In this document: piece after piece, positions 1 to 8,614 of the stretch | How positions within the stretch are numbered: the first letter of the stretch is position 1 | How the letters are laid out: each line of letters begins with the position of its first letter | NCBI GenBank assembly: GCA_020249435.1 | Contig: JADCFQ010000003.1 | Span: 1 to 64,000, forward strand | Reading direction: 5' to 3' | DNA from: Roseomonas sp. | Lineage (GTDB): Bacteria > Pseudomonadota > Alphaproteobacteria > Acetobacterales > Acetobacteraceae | DNA: 64,000 nucleotides | Notes under the pieces: generated by a model | Told to the model about the DNA's origin: nothing | Databases searched by the model: none | What the model saw: only the letters and a program-made list of their open reading frames with translations | Translations under genes and position numbers: made by a program

Positions 1-140
1 ATGCCGGGAGTCTGTCCAGAGTGTGCCGACTGGGCCAAAGAATCACTGAAAATGGCTGTGCGCAGGCACGCGCAGCGTTGAAAACATCCGCGCGAGACAA
101 AACGACGATGCTCAATGACGGCTTTTCAGCAGCCTGCTAA
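1..140. other. Unassigned left-edge sequence
   Basis: No convincing gene is visible. A short reading frame opens at base 1 and stops at 79-81 (26 codons), but it has no recognisable family and may be a fragment cut by the window edge. The end of the stretch (about 121-140) reads like the terminus of some insertion sequences, with a motif of the type TTCAGCAGCCTGCTA, but no partner end or transposase is in view, so this is only a suspicion. Confidence 0.2.
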
Positions 141-249
141 CGCCCGCCGAAGGCGGGCGAGCGCCCGAATGGGCGCCGCCGCTTATGCGGCGAAGCCAAG
201 CGCGCGGAGGCGCGCGCCGGCGTTTGAGGGCGGATCGCTTGCGATCCGC
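141..249. repeat. Run of five consecutive hairpins
   Basis: Adjacent inverted repeats follow each other. They are 141-159 (8-bp arms, 3-nt loop), 161-176 (6-bp arms), 177-192 (6-bp arms, TTAT loop), about 202-216 (GC-only arms around GGAG) and 230-249 (9-bp arms around TT). They lie just past the stop codon of the minus-strand dioxygenase gene. This is direct sequence observation. It could act as a strong transcription barrier, or it may be a mosaic intergenic repeat of the REP/BIME kind; no T-run follows any stem, so a classical terminator is not shown. Confidence 0.6.
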
Positions 250-259
250 GACACCAGAC

Positions 260-1147
260 TTACGCTGCCTGTGCTAATGTAGGTGAGCTATCGGCCACTG
301 TCGTCCGATGCAGATCGCGCGGCTTGTCGGCCGGGTAGCGCCGCGCGCGGTGCATCGTCACGCGGTTATCCCACATCACCAGATCATGCGCGCGCCAAAC
401 ATGCGCATGGACGAATTCGCGCTGGGTTGCGTGTTCCGTCAGGTCACGCAGCATGGCGCGCGCTTCGGGCACCGGCATGCCATGAATCTGCCCGGCATGG
501 GCTGAAAGAAACAGCGAAAGCCGCCCGGTCTTGGGATGGCGTCGCACCAGGCGTTGCGGCACCGGCGCCCATCTTTGGCGTTCTTCTTCAGTGAAGTCGG
601 TGAAGCCCAGAATCCCGCGCGAGAAGATTTGGCTGTGATCCGTGATCATCTCTCGGATTTCTGATTTCATCGCTGGGTCAAGCGCGTCCCAGGCAGCGCG
701 CATATCGGCGAATTCCGTATTGCCGCCCTCACCAGGGATCACGCGCGCTGACAGCAGGGAATATTTCGCAGGCGTCGCCTTGAAGGATGAATCGCTATGC
801 CAGAGCATATTGCCCAGGCTGAACAGGCGCCGACGATCATCGCGCGCCAGCACGTTGGAATTCTTGTCGAGGTTGGAGATGTCATTCACCTCCATCGAAA
901 GTCGCCGGTCGGCGGCCTTGGCGATATCGCCGGTGGCGGTTTCAAGCGGGCCAAAATGGCGGCTGAAGGCCAATTGCTGTTCGTCATTGATGTCCTGGCC
1001 GTGGAAGACCAGCACGCCAAACTTATCCATGCCGGCATCAATGGCGGCGGCATCGGCAGCGCTGACGGGGTTTTTCAGATCAATGCCGGCAACCACGCCG
1101 ACAAAATCGGGCCGCGCCGGATTGGCGGGGGTGATGGTGACAGTCAT
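260..1147 (-). CDS. TauD/TfdA-family Fe(II)/2-oxoglutarate dioxygenase
   Basis: A 295-residue protein of the TauD/TfdA family. These enzymes use Fe(II) and 2-oxoglutarate to hydroxylate small substrates such as taurine, sulfonates or phenoxyacetates. The iron-binding HxD motif is visible in LWHSDSSF near the middle, and the distal histidine lies in TMHRA near the C-terminus, followed by an arginine-rich stretch typical of the 2-oxoglutarate site. The start at 1147 is preceded by a good AGGAGG ribosome-binding site; the frame stays open far upstream to 1678, but that part is antisense to recX. It is a single gene, divergent from recX. The sequence alone does not identify the substrate; the closest general resemblance is to TfdA-like dioxygenases. 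Confidence 0.85.
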   Translation of the reverse strand: MTVTITPANPARPDFVGVVAGIDLKNPVSAADAAAIDAGMDKFGVLVFHGQDINDEQQLAFSRHFGPLETATGDIAKAADRRLSMEVNDISNLDKNSNVLARDDRRRLFSLGNMLWHSDSSFKATPAKYSLLSARVIPGEGGNTEFADMRAAWDALDPAMKSEIREMITDHSQIFSRGILGFTDFTEEERQRWAPVPQRLVRRHPKTGRLSLFLSAHAGQIHGMPVPEARAMLRDLTEHATQREFVHAHVWRAHDLVMWDNRVTMHRARRYPADKPRDLHRTTVADSSPTLAQAA

Positions 1148-1256
1148 GGTTTCCTCCTGTGGCGCCTTGCAGGCCCCTTTGCCCGGAAGCATAGCGCGGA
1201 AATCGCTGCTTTGAAGCGGTTTGTGCGGCGCGGCCTGTCCATGCCAGAAAGCGGCC

Positions 1257-1859
1257 ATGTCCGATGCCGCTAAACGCCCCCGCCGCGCCGCCGGCCCGCC
1301 GCCCAATGCGGCGCGGCTCAGGGAAGCGGCGCTCGCCCATCTGGCGCGCTTTGCCGCGACCGAGGCGGGGCTGAAGCGCGTTTTGGAACGCCGCATCGCC
1401 CGCTGGGCCCGCGCTGCGGAGGCTGAGGGCCAGTCGCGGGAGGCCATTGCTGCCAGTGCCGCCGCGCTATCCGCGGAGATCGCCAGCATCGCGCAAAGCC
1501 TGGTCGCGGCTGGCGCGGTGAATGATGCTGCCTTCGCCGAAAGCCGCGCCCGGCGGCTCGCGCGATCCGGCCATTCCCGCCGCGCCATCGCCGCGCACCT
1601 CGCCGCCAAGGGGATCGAGAGCGAGACCGCCACCGCTGCCCTGCCCGAGGGTGAGGAGGCTGAGCTTCTGGCCGCCATCGCCTTTTGTCGGCGCCGCCGG
1701 ATTGGCCCCTTTGCGCGTGTGGCCCCTGATGCGACAGCGCGTATGAAAGCTTTGGCGGCCCTTGCACGCGGTGGCTTTGCCCAAGGGGTTGCGCGCTGCG
1801 CCCTGGCGATCGAGCCGGATCAGGCCGAGGAAATGCTGCTGGCGGGCCGGCGCGGATGA
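1257..1859 (+). CDS. recX: RecX-family regulatory protein
   Basis: A 200-residue alpha-helical, Arg/Ala-rich protein matching the RecX family, which binds RecA filaments and modulates recombinase activity. The N-terminal third carries the family pattern of a helix LREAALAHLARF followed by LKRVLERRIARW. ATG 1257 is preferred over the upstream in-frame start at 1221, because the extension (CGAACPCQKAA) is not family-like. The gene overlaps azlC by four bases (ATGA), suggesting translational coupling. recA is not in the window, which is common in alphaproteobacteria. Family assignment is by pattern recognition; the weak conservation of RecX leaves some doubt. Confidence 0.75.
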   Translation: MSDAAKRPRRAAGPPPNAARLREAALAHLARFAATEAGLKRVLERRIARWARAAEAEGQSREAIAASAAALSAEIASIAQSLVAAGAVNDAAFAESRARRLARSGHSRRAIAAHLAAKGIESETATAALPEGEEAELLAAIAFCRRRRIGPFARVAPDATARMKALAALARGGFAQGVARCALAIEPDQAEEMLLAGRRG

Positions 1860-2578
1860 GTGATCAGGCGGAAAGCAAGGGGCCGGTGGTCTTTACCCGG
1901 CATGGCGTGGCGCATGGCATCCGGACAGCCCTGCCTTTGGTGATCGGCACTTTTCCCTTTGGGTTGGTGGTTGGTGTCATTTCGGATCAGAAGGGGCTGT
2001 CCTGGCTTGAAACGGTGCTGATGGCCGCGCTGCTCTTTGCCGGTTCGTCGCAATTATTGGCGCTGGAGCTTTGGTCCGACCCGGCGCCGATTTTGGCCGC
2101 CACCATTGCCGCGATTGTGGTGAATATCCGCATGGCGCCGATGGGTGCGGCGCTTGCGCCTTGGTTGGACAAGCTGCGCGGTGTGCAGCTTTGGGGCAGC
2201 CTGGCCTTCATGGTGGATCATGCCTTCGCACTTTCCGCCGCCGAGCAACGGCGCGGCGGGCGCGATGCCGGATTTCTGCTCGGCATTGGTGTGACGCTTT
2301 GGTGCTTCTGGAATATCTCGGTCGGGCTTGGGCATATCATGGGCTCGGCGGTGCGGTTTCCGGCGGGGCATCCGCTATATTTTGCGGCCATCGCGACCTT
2401 TGTGGCGATCCTTGTGCCGCTATGGCGCGGCGTGCGGCGTGATTTCTGGCCTTGGTTACTGGCGGGCGTGTTGGCGGTGTTGGCTTGGAAGGCGGGGCTT
2501 GGTCCGCCTTGGCCCTTGTTGATTGGCGCCTTTGCCGGTGCGGCGCTGGGCGCGTGGTTGGAGCTGCGCCGGGAATGA
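1856..2578 (+). CDS. azlC: AzlC-family branched-chain amino acid exporter, large subunit
   Basis: A 240-residue inner-membrane protein of the AzlC/YgaZ family, the large subunit of a two-component exporter of branched-chain and related amino acids. The family signature near the N-terminus is present: a GIRTALPLVIGTFPFGLVVG helix, then a segment with FAGSSQ and, further on, NIRMAPMGAAL. Several hydrophobic helices follow. Its start overlaps recX and its stop overlaps azlD, so the two subunits are probably made together. The exported substrate in this organism is inferred from the family only. Confidence 0.9.
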   Translation: MSDQAESKGPVVFTRHGVAHGIRTALPLVIGTFPFGLVVGVISDQKGLSWLETVLMAALLFAGSSQLLALELWSDPAPILAATIAAIVVNIRMAPMGAALAPWLDKLRGVQLWGSLAFMVDHAFALSAAEQRRGGRDAGFLLGIGVTLWCFWNISVGLGHIMGSAVRFPAGHPLYFAAIATFVAILVPLWRGVRRDFWPWLLAGVLAVLAWKAGLGPPWPLLIGAFAGAALGAWLELRRE

Positions 2579-2895
2579 CGCTGCGCCCTGATGTGCTGCT
2601 GGCCATTATCGGCATGGCGGTGGCGACCTACCTTTGTCGCGCGGGCGGTTATGCGCTGTTTCGCGCGCTCCGCCCGCCGCGTTATGTGGAAGTGGTCTTG
2701 CAGCATCTGCCGGGGCCGATTTTCATGGCCTATGCCATGCCGGCCTTGGCAGCGCATGGCTGGAAGGGTTGGGTGGCGGCAGTGGCGGTGGTGGCGGTGC
2801 AGTATTATGCGCGCAGCCTGGCAGCGGCGATCCTGGTCGGCGTTGCTGCCATGGCGGGGCTTGGTGCGCTGGAAGCCTGGTATCTTGCGCGCTGA
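2575..2895 (+). CDS. azlD: AzlD-family exporter small subunit
   Basis: A 106-residue protein with about four hydrophobic helices, matching the AzlD/YgaH family that pairs with AzlC. The N-terminal pattern, with a conserved TYLCRAGGY followed by LPGPIFMAYAMPAL, fits the family. ATG 2575 overlaps the azlC stop by four bases. The downstream MFS gene appears to start within its last codons, so the three membrane proteins may share a transcript. Confidence 0.88.
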   Translation: MTLRPDVLLAIIGMAVATYLCRAGGYALFRALRPPRYVEVVLQHLPGPIFMAYAMPALAAHGWKGWVAAVAVVAVQYYARSLAAAILVGVAAMAGLGALEAWYLAR

Positions 2896-4294
2896 GGCGA
2901 CACTTTCGCGCATTGGTGCACCGGGACTTCTGGTGCTGGTCATCATCGCTATCGGCACGCTGATTGTGCCGCTGGATACATCCGTGAATATCGCCTTCCC
3001 GGCGATTACCGAGCGTTTCGGGCTTGGGCGCACCGGCATTCAATGGGTGGTGATCTGCTATGTGCTGACCTATGGCAGCCTGATGCTGGGCATTGGCCGG
3101 CTTGGCGATATTTTTGGCTATTTGCGCGTGTTTCGCTTGGGCCTCGCCTGGAGCATTCTGGCCTTCATCCTTTGCGCCAGCGCTGAAAACTACGCCTGGC
3201 TTTTGGCGGCGCGAATCATGCAAGGCATTGGCGCGGCGCTGGTGATTGGTTGCGGACCGGCGCTGGCCACCAGCCATTTTACCGAGGATTTGCGCCCGCG
3301 CATTCTGGGCTTTTACGCCTTTGGCTTTGCTGCTGGTGGTGGCTTGGGGCCTTTGATTGGCGGCGTGCTGGTGGAGCATTTCGGCTGGTCCGCGGTTTAT
3401 TGGTATCGCGCGCCTCTCGCAGCCTTTGCGCTGGCCCTAAGTGTATTCTTGCGCGCCCCACCACGCGCGGCAGAGCGCGAGAGTTTTGATCTGACCGGCG
3501 CGGTGCTGATCACAGGCATGATGTGCTGCCTGCTGCTGGGCATCAATCGCGCGCCGGATATTGCGGCGGGCAATCCGCTATCCTTGGCGCTGGCCTTCGG
3601 GTTTTTGGTGCTGGGCTGGTGGTATGGCAGGCATGCGGGGCGCATCGCGCGGCCAGTGATTGCGCTGAAATATTTTCGCGATGCGGATTTCCTGTTTGCC
3701 TGTGTTGCAACCGCCGTGGTGAATTTTGCCTGTTTCGCGGTGTTGTTGTTCATGCCCTATCTGCTGTTGCATGGTGTTGGCCTGCCGGCAGGTTGGGGCG
3801 GGTTGGTGCTGGCGATTGGGCATTTGGCGGCGATGGTGGCATCGCCCTTTGCGGGTTTTTTGTTGGCGCGCATCAGCGCGGCACGATTGGCGCTGATTGG
3901 GTCTGTGATGACCGCGCTTGGGCTTTGGCTGATTGGTACGATTGGCGCAGGTGGCGGCGCGCTTTTCCTGCTGGTGGCGGCGCTGGCCTTGCAGGGCATC
4001 GGGCTTGGCCTGTTTCAGGTGAGTGTGACCGATCTATTGCTGGAACGCATGCCGCGTGAGGATCGTGGTGTCGCGGGCAGTTTGGCGCAGGTATCGCGCA
4101 CGCTGGGTGTTGTCACCGCCGCTTCCCTGCTGAGCACGGTTTTCGCCGCGCTTGAGTTGGCCGGCGTGGCGCGCGGACTGGCGGGCATGGAGGCATTTCG
4201 CGCGGCCTTTGGCAGTATTTTCACGTTCGGCGCTGCGCTGGTGGCGGCGCAAGTCTTCGTAGGATTTCTCGTCAGCCGACGCGGGTATCGCTGA
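2885..4294 (+). CDS. MFS transporter, DHA2 (EmrB/QacA)-like
   Basis: About 469 residues with many hydrophobic segments. The N-terminal TLIVPLDTSVNIAFPAI and the motif-A loop GRLGDIFGYLRVFRLG are typical of proton-coupled drug exporters of the DHA2 group. The most sensible start is TTG 2885, which overlaps the azlD stop; the frame runs open further upstream inside azlD but encodes no membrane-protein-like sequence there. The last 23 bases overlap the convergent ABC ATPase gene. Substrate unknown. Confidence 0.82.
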   Translation: MRAEATLSRIGAPGLLVLVIIAIGTLIVPLDTSVNIAFPAITERFGLGRTGIQWVVICYVLTYGSLMLGIGRLGDIFGYLRVFRLGLAWSILAFILCASAENYAWLLAARIMQGIGAALVIGCGPALATSHFTEDLRPRILGFYAFGFAAGGGLGPLIGGVLVEHFGWSAVYWYRAPLAAFALALSVFLRAPPRAAERESFDLTGAVLITGMMCCLLLGINRAPDIAAGNPLSLALAFGFLVLGWWYGRHAGRIARPVIALKYFRDADFLFACVATAVVNFACFAVLLFMPYLLLHGVGLPAGWGGLVLAIGHLAAMVASPFAGFLLARISAARLALIGSVMTALGLWLIGTIGAGGGALFLLVAALALQGIGLGLFQVSVTDLLLERMPREDRGVAGSLAQVSRTLGVVTAASLLSTVFAALELAGVARGLAGMEAFRAAFGSIFTFGAALVAAQVFVGFLVSRRGYR

Positions 4295-4964
4295 CGATCC
4301 GCCCATCCACCAGGTGAATGCGCCGATTGGCGCGTTTGGCGAGTTCCGCATCATGCGTCACCACCAGAATGGCGCGGCCTTCTTCCGCTGCCAGGCGCTG
4401 GAAGATATCGAAAACCGCGGCGGCATTGCGTGTGTCCAGATTGCCGGTGGGTTCATCGGCCAGGATGATGGCGGGGTCATTCGCCAGCGCCCGTGCAATG
4501 GCGGCGCGTTGGCGCATGCCGCCGGAAAGCTGTTCCGGCAATTTCGCCGCTGCGTCGGCCATGCCAAGTGCTTCCAGCAATTTCATTGCTTGTGCGCGCG
4601 CTGCCGCATCCTGCAAGCGGCTAAGGCGGCGAATGGGGATCAGCACATTATCGAGTGTGGAAAATTCCGGCAGCAGGAAATGGAATTGGAACACGAAGCC
4701 AAGCCGCGCGAGGCGAAGATTGGCTAGCTCCGCCGCGCTCAGGCTTGCCGTGTCGCGGCCTTCCAGCAAGACGCGCCCTTCGGTCGGGCGATCCAACAAT
4801 CCCAGCAGATAAAGCAGCGATGATTTGCCCGACCCGGATGGCCCGGTGATGGCGATGAATTCGCCGCGCTCCACCTTCACCGACGCATCCGCCACCAGTG
4901 TGACACCTTCCGGCAGGCGGCGCGTGATGTGTTGCGCTTCCAGCAAAGGGGGAGGGGTGGTCAT
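4272..4964 (-). CDS. ABC transporter ATP-binding protein (LolD/MacB type)
   Basis: A 230-residue nucleotide-binding subunit with Walker A GPSGSGKSS, the Q-loop region FVFQFHFLLPEF, signature LSGGMRQRAAIARAL and Walker B IILADEPTGNLD. The TGNLD extension is typical of the LolD/FtsE/MacB group, which drives mechanotransmission rather than import. It is the third gene of a minus-strand operon after a membrane-fusion protein and an FtsX-type permease, with a 4-bp overlap with the permease gene. Together they resemble DevBCA or MacAB-like exporters. Its 3' end overlaps the convergent MFS gene. Confidence 0.92.
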   Translation of the reverse strand: MTTPPPLLEAQHITRRLPEGVTLVADASVKVERGEFIAITGPSGSGKSSLLYLLGLLDRPTEGRVLLEGRDTASLSAAELANLRLARLGFVFQFHFLLPEFSTLDNVLIPIRRLSRLQDAAARAQAMKLLEALGMADAAAKLPEQLSGGMRQRAAIARALANDPAIILADEPTGNLDTRNAAAVFDIFQRLAAEEGRAILVVTHDAELAKRANRRIHLVDGRIVSDTRVG

Positions 4965-6205
4965 GCCGCGCCGCGAATGGTCTGCACCGGATCAAGCCGC
5001 GCAGCGCGGCGTGCCGGCACCACGGCGGCGATGCTGGCCGAGAGCAGCGCAAAGAAGGAAGCGACCGCAAAAATCCGCCAATCATGCGCGAGCAAAAAGC
5101 GGTCATTCCCCGCCGGTGTTTCGGTATTGAAGCGGATTTGCGCCAGGCCTTCGATCATGATCTGGCCAAGCACGCAGCCAAGCACGGCGCCCAGCAGCCC
5201 GGCAATCATACCCTGCAACAGGAACAGCCACTGGATGTCGCCTTCGGTGAAGCCAAGCGATTTCAGGATGGCGATGTCGCGCGTTTTTTCGAACACCACA
5301 GTCGAGATGATATTATAGATGCCAAAAGCCGCGACCAGCAGAATGGCGCCGGTGACACTATACATGATGGCGTTCTGGATGACGAAAACCGTCAGCACAT
5401 TGCGGTTCTGTTCTTCCCAGCTTTCGGACCTATCGCCAAAGCGCGCTTCGATCTGCCGCGCCAGGGCTTCCGCCCCGGTCACGTCATTCAGCCTCAGCAG
5501 GATTTGATTGACCACATTGGGGCGGTCTTGCAGGATTTGATTGACCTTGAGCAGCGTATAGCCCGCCTGATTATCAAGCGTGGTGAGTCCGGTTCGGAAA
5601 ATGCCCACAATCTTCATTTGCAGGCTGATACCCCTTGGCGAAACCGCGATGATGGTATCGCCCAAGGCAACACCAAGTTTTTGCGCAAGCCCAATGCCGA
5701 TGATCAGGCCATTCGCGGTACTGCGCAAATCTTCCATGCTGCCCTGGATCAAATCCTTCTCCAGGTTTGAGACTCGGCGATACCGCGCCGGTTCCATTCC
5801 CGTGATGGAAACCGAAACATCGCGCGACCCGTAGCGGAGCAACGCCTGACCGGTCAGAATCGGCGATGAATAGACACCAGGGATGGCTTCCAATATCGCC
5901 ATTTTTTCCGCACTGGCGCGGATACCGCGGATGCGTTCGGTTGGCTTCACGCCGGAAAGTGCAACAGCGCCATCAGGATGGGCAATTTCCACCGCCTGCG
6001 GCAATGGGCGGCGCGTTTCATCCTTCACGATGATATGCGGCTGCACATCAATCACCTGTTCGATGAAATAGGTCTGAAAACCACGCATGAGTGATGCAAT
6101 GGCGATGAAAAACGCCACACCCAAGGCAACCCCCATCACCGATACCAGGGTCTGCCGGCGCCGGCGGGAAAGCATGCCGCGCGCAAGATCAAAAATCAGC
6201 TTCAT
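4961..6205 (-). CDS. ABC transporter permease (FtsX/MacB type)
   Basis: A 414-residue permease. An N-terminal transmembrane segment after RRRRQTLVSVMGVALG is followed by a large periplasmic domain (roughly residues 50-260, MacB-PCD-like) and three C-terminal helices, the FtsX arrangement. Start and stop overlap its neighbours by four bases on both sides, so the HlyD-type adaptor, permease and ATPase form a tight operon. By family this moves lipids, peptides or small hydrophobic molecules outward or across the envelope; it does not look like an importer. A matching outer-membrane channel is not encoded nearby. Confidence 0.9.
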   Translation of the reverse strand: MKLIFDLARGMLSRRRRQTLVSVMGVALGVAFFIAIASLMRGFQTYFIEQVIDVQPHIIVKDETRRPLPQAVEIAHPDGAVALSGVKPTERIRGIRASAEKMAILEAIPGVYSSPILTGQALLRYGSRDVSVSITGMEPARYRRVSNLEKDLIQGSMEDLRSTANGLIIGIGLAQKLGVALGDTIIAVSPRGISLQMKIVGIFRTGLTTLDNQAGYTLLKVNQILQDRPNVVNQILLRLNDVTGAEALARQIEARFGDRSESWEEQNRNVLTVFVIQNAIMYSVTGAILLVAAFGIYNIISTVVFEKTRDIAILKSLGFTEGDIQWLFLLQGMIAGLLGAVLGCVLGQIMIEGLAQIRFNTETPAGNDRFLLAHDWRIFAVASFFALLSASIAAVVPARRAARLDPVQTIRGAA

Positions 6206-7197
6206 GGCCTTAAGCGTATCGCCTGCCCATCCTTCAGGCCCTGCGGTGGATCAAGTACCACGACATCTCCTGCCGCGAGACCTTGGCGGATTTCGACCGC
6301 GCGCGGACCCTGCACGCCAACCGTCACCTGGCGCCGCCGCGCCACTTCACCTTGTGCGACAAATACGTGATCACCGCGCAGTGCCGCTGGCGGGATCAGC
6401 ACGGCATTGGCGGCTTCGCGCAGCACGATATTCGCCTCCACTGTCATGCCGATCATCAGTGGTGTGTCATCCGGCAGGGAAAGGCGTACGCGATATGCCT
6501 TTCGCGTTGCGTCACCTTTTGGCGTGATTTGCGCGACGGTCGCGGTAAGCACCTGCCCGGCAAAAGCATCGGCGCGCAGCAGGGCGCGTTGGCCTTCACG
6601 GATTTGGGCGATGTCTTCCTCATCCACTTCGGCCGTGATGCGCAGTGGCTTAGGTTCGCCAATCCAAAACAGGGCCGCGGGGGTATCCACAACCTCTCCC
6701 ACCTCGGCATCGCGGCGCAGAACGAGGCCCGCAGAGGGCGCGCGCACCACGTAATCATCCAGCCGGCGCTGCGCCGCATCAGCCACGGCGCGCACGGCGC
6801 GGGCTTCGGCTTCGGCGCGATCAAGCGTGGCGCGGGAAGCGACATCACGCGCGACCAGGGCGCGCACACGGGCCAGATCTTCCTGCGCAAAAAGGGAGCG
6901 GGCTTCGGCTTCTTCAGCGCGGTGGCGGGCTTCGCGATCATCCAGCTGCGCCATGGGCTGGCCAGCTTCAACGCGGGCACCTTCTTCGACCAGCACGGCG
7001 GTGATGCGTGCACGCACGGCGGGGCCAACCTTGGCCCAATGCACCGGCTCGACATTGCCGGTGGCATAGACCGCCTGCACGGCGGGGCCGGTGGAGGCGG
7101 TGGCCACCGCGACGGCGGGCGAGAGGCCACGCCAGAGCCAGGCGCCGGCCAAGCCGAGCAGAAGCAGCACTATTGGAATGATGATCCGGGCACGCAT
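6202..7197 (-). CDS. Periplasmic adaptor (HlyD/MacA-type membrane-fusion protein)
   Basis: A 331-residue protein with an N-terminal membrane anchor (residues about 4-22, rich in I, L and V), a lipoyl-like half near residue 60, a coiled-coil hairpin (about 90-150, with EEAEARSLFAQEDLARVRAL), a second lipoyl half and beta-barrel domains to the end. This order is that of RND/ABC adaptor proteins. It is the first gene of the operon with the FtsX permease and the ATPase. The stretch 7198-7337 upstream holds no gene and presumably carries its promoter. Confidence 0.88.
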   Translation of the reverse strand: MRARIIIPIVLLLLGLAGAWLWRGLSPAVAVATASTGPAVQAVYATGNVEPVHWAKVGPAVRARITAVLVEEGARVEAGQPMAQLDDREARHRAEEAEARSLFAQEDLARVRALVARDVASRATLDRAEAEARAVRAVADAAQRRLDDYVVRAPSAGLVLRRDAEVGEVVDTPAALFWIGEPKPLRITAEVDEEDIAQIREGQRALLRADAFAGQVLTATVAQITPKGDATRKAYRVRLSLPDDTPLMIGMTVEANIVLREAANAVLIPPAALRGDHVFVAQGEVARRRQVTVGVQGPRAVEIRQGLAAGDVVVLDPPQGLKDGQAIRLRP

Positions 7198-7337
7198 ATT
7201 GTCAGCCTAGCATGACACCTCTGCCTTGGCTTCCCCGCCGTAATTAGGGGGCATGGGCGTGGGGCGGTGCGGGGATGGTTGTGCGATAGCGTGGCTGGGG
7301 GTAAGACGCGCCCTATTGTAGGTCTGCGCGTAATTGG

Positions 7338-7412
<75 letters not shown>

Positions 7413-7427
7413 TTTTTCAATGACTTA

Positions 7428-7444
7428 GAGCAAGCTGTTTTTTA
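7428..7444 (+). repeat. IS630 left terminal inverted repeat
   Basis: These 17 bases match the right end in 12 of 17 positions without gaps when the right end is read on the minus strand. Preceded by TA. Confidence 0.75.
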
Positions 7445-7515
7445 TTGAATCGGGATTCCCGAGTCGGTTTGATTTCTGATTCAAGCTCTGTGCTGGGTTG
7501 AGGAGGCCAGCATGG

Positions 7516-8455
7516 ATGCGCCCCTATTCTGAAGATCTGCGTGAGCGTGCCGTTAAACGTGCCGAGGCTGGGGAGACGATCCGCTCGATTGCTGCTGCCT
7601 TGCGTATCAGTCCATCCTGCGTCTCCAAATGGCGCAAGCGGCAGCGCGAGACGGGCGCGCTGAGGCCTGGCCAGATGGGCGGCCACAAGCCGCGCACCTT
7701 GAGCGGCGAATGTACGGATTGGCTGCGCGCGCGGATCGCGGCGGGGCCTTTTACGACACGCGGCCTGACCGCGGAGCTGGCCGCGCGCGGCATCAAGACC
7801 GATCGGCGTGCGGTGTGGTTTTTCCTGCATGCCGAAGGGATGAGCTTCAAAAAAAATCGTACTGCCGGCCGAGCAGTCCCGCCGCGACATCGCGTTCAAG
7901 CGCGCACGCTGGAAGGCCCATCAGGACAAGGTGGACCCCAGGCGCCTGGTCTTCATCGACGAGACCTGGATCAAAACCAACATGGCACCGCTGCGCGGCT
8001 GGGGCCTGCGTGGGCAACGTCTTGATGCGCGCGTGCCGCACGGCCACTGGAAGACGCTGACCTTCATCGCCGCCTTGCGGCACGACCGCATCGACGCACC
8101 CTGGGTGATCAACAGTCCGATCGATGGCGAGTTGTTCGCAACCTATGTCGAGCAGGTGCTCGCGCCGACCCTGGCCCCAGGCGACATCGTCATTCTCGAT
8201 AATCTGGGCAGCTACAAGGGGCGCCGCGCACGGCGCGCCATCCGGGCCGCCGGGGCTCATTTGATCTTCCTGCCGGCCTATAGCCCCGACCTAAACCCAA
8301 TCGAGCAACTCTTCGCCAAGCTCAAGCACCTCATGCGCGCGGCACAGCCACGCACCGTCGAAGAAACTTGGCGAAAGGCCAGAGCGCTGATCGACATTGT
8401 CAGCCCAAGCGAGTGTAGCAACTACTTCGCCAATTCCGGATATGCTTCCAGTTAA
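7516..8455 (+). CDS. IS630-family transposase, two overlapping frames
   Basis: The DDE transposase of the element. The first frame starts at ATG 7516 (AGGAGG at 7501-7506, 9-nt spacing) and encodes the N-terminal helix-turn-helix region (YSEDLRERAVKRAEAG ... SPSCVSKWRKRQ); it runs on to 8025 out of register. The catalytic part continues in the +1 frame from about 7850, with the three acidic residues in FIDETW, VILDN and NPIEQLF. The switch falls on a run of eight A (7849-7856) after the codon TTC; dropping one A restores a single protein of about 312 residues. Many IS630 transposases are reported to use frameshifting here; an inactivating one-base insertion is the alternative. Confidence 0.85.
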
Positions 8456-8468
8456 AAGAAGCATGTTC
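8452..8468 (-). repeat. IS630 right terminal inverted repeat
   Basis: The partner of the left end; it contains the transposase stop codon (8453-8455) and is followed by TA. Confidence 0.75.
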
Positions 8469-8470
8469 TA

Positions 8471-8614
8471 ACTTTTCGCGCAATCGCGCGCATACTCCTA
8501 CCTCGTTTGGCCAATAGACGGATCGCCAATGCCATTTCTCACACAAACATAAAGACCCCCATTCACATGACAGGGGCACCATAAGCCTCGGTCAGATTTC
8601 AAACGGCGTTGACA
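8471..8614 (-). mobile_element. Remnant of an IS21-family element (5' end with start of istA)
   Basis: Read on the minus strand, the segment begins at 8614 with TGTCAACGCCGTTTGAAA, the style of terminus seen in IS21-like elements. After about 80 bases it enters a frame starting at ATG 8535 that encodes MALAIRLLAKRGRSMRAIARK, the N-terminal helix-turn-helix of IstA. The frame is cut at 8470 by the IS630-family element. Only 144 bp remain; the rest of istA and all of istB are missing from the window. Assignment rests on recognition of the IstA N-terminus and the TGTCA end. Confidence 0.65.

Larger units (their letters stand above)
7428..8468 (+). mobile_element. IS630-family insertion sequence
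   Basis: A 1041-bp element bounded by imperfect inverted repeats: the left end GAGCAAGCTG... at 7428 and the right end reading GAACATGCTT... inward from 8468. Both are flanked by TA (7426-7427 and 8469-8470), as expected for this family, which inserts at and duplicates TA. It carries one transposase gene split into two frames. The left flank is the region just after tRNA-Thr; the right flank is a piece of an IS21-family element. The two flanks therefore do not belong to one continuous target, which implies a deletion or recombination at this element. Confidence 0.85.

Noticed and set aside
1148-1678. N-terminal extension of the dioxygenase frame by 177 codons
   Set aside because: It lies antisense to recX, is Ala/Arg/Ser-rich without family likeness, and the good ribosome-binding site sits before ATG 1147.
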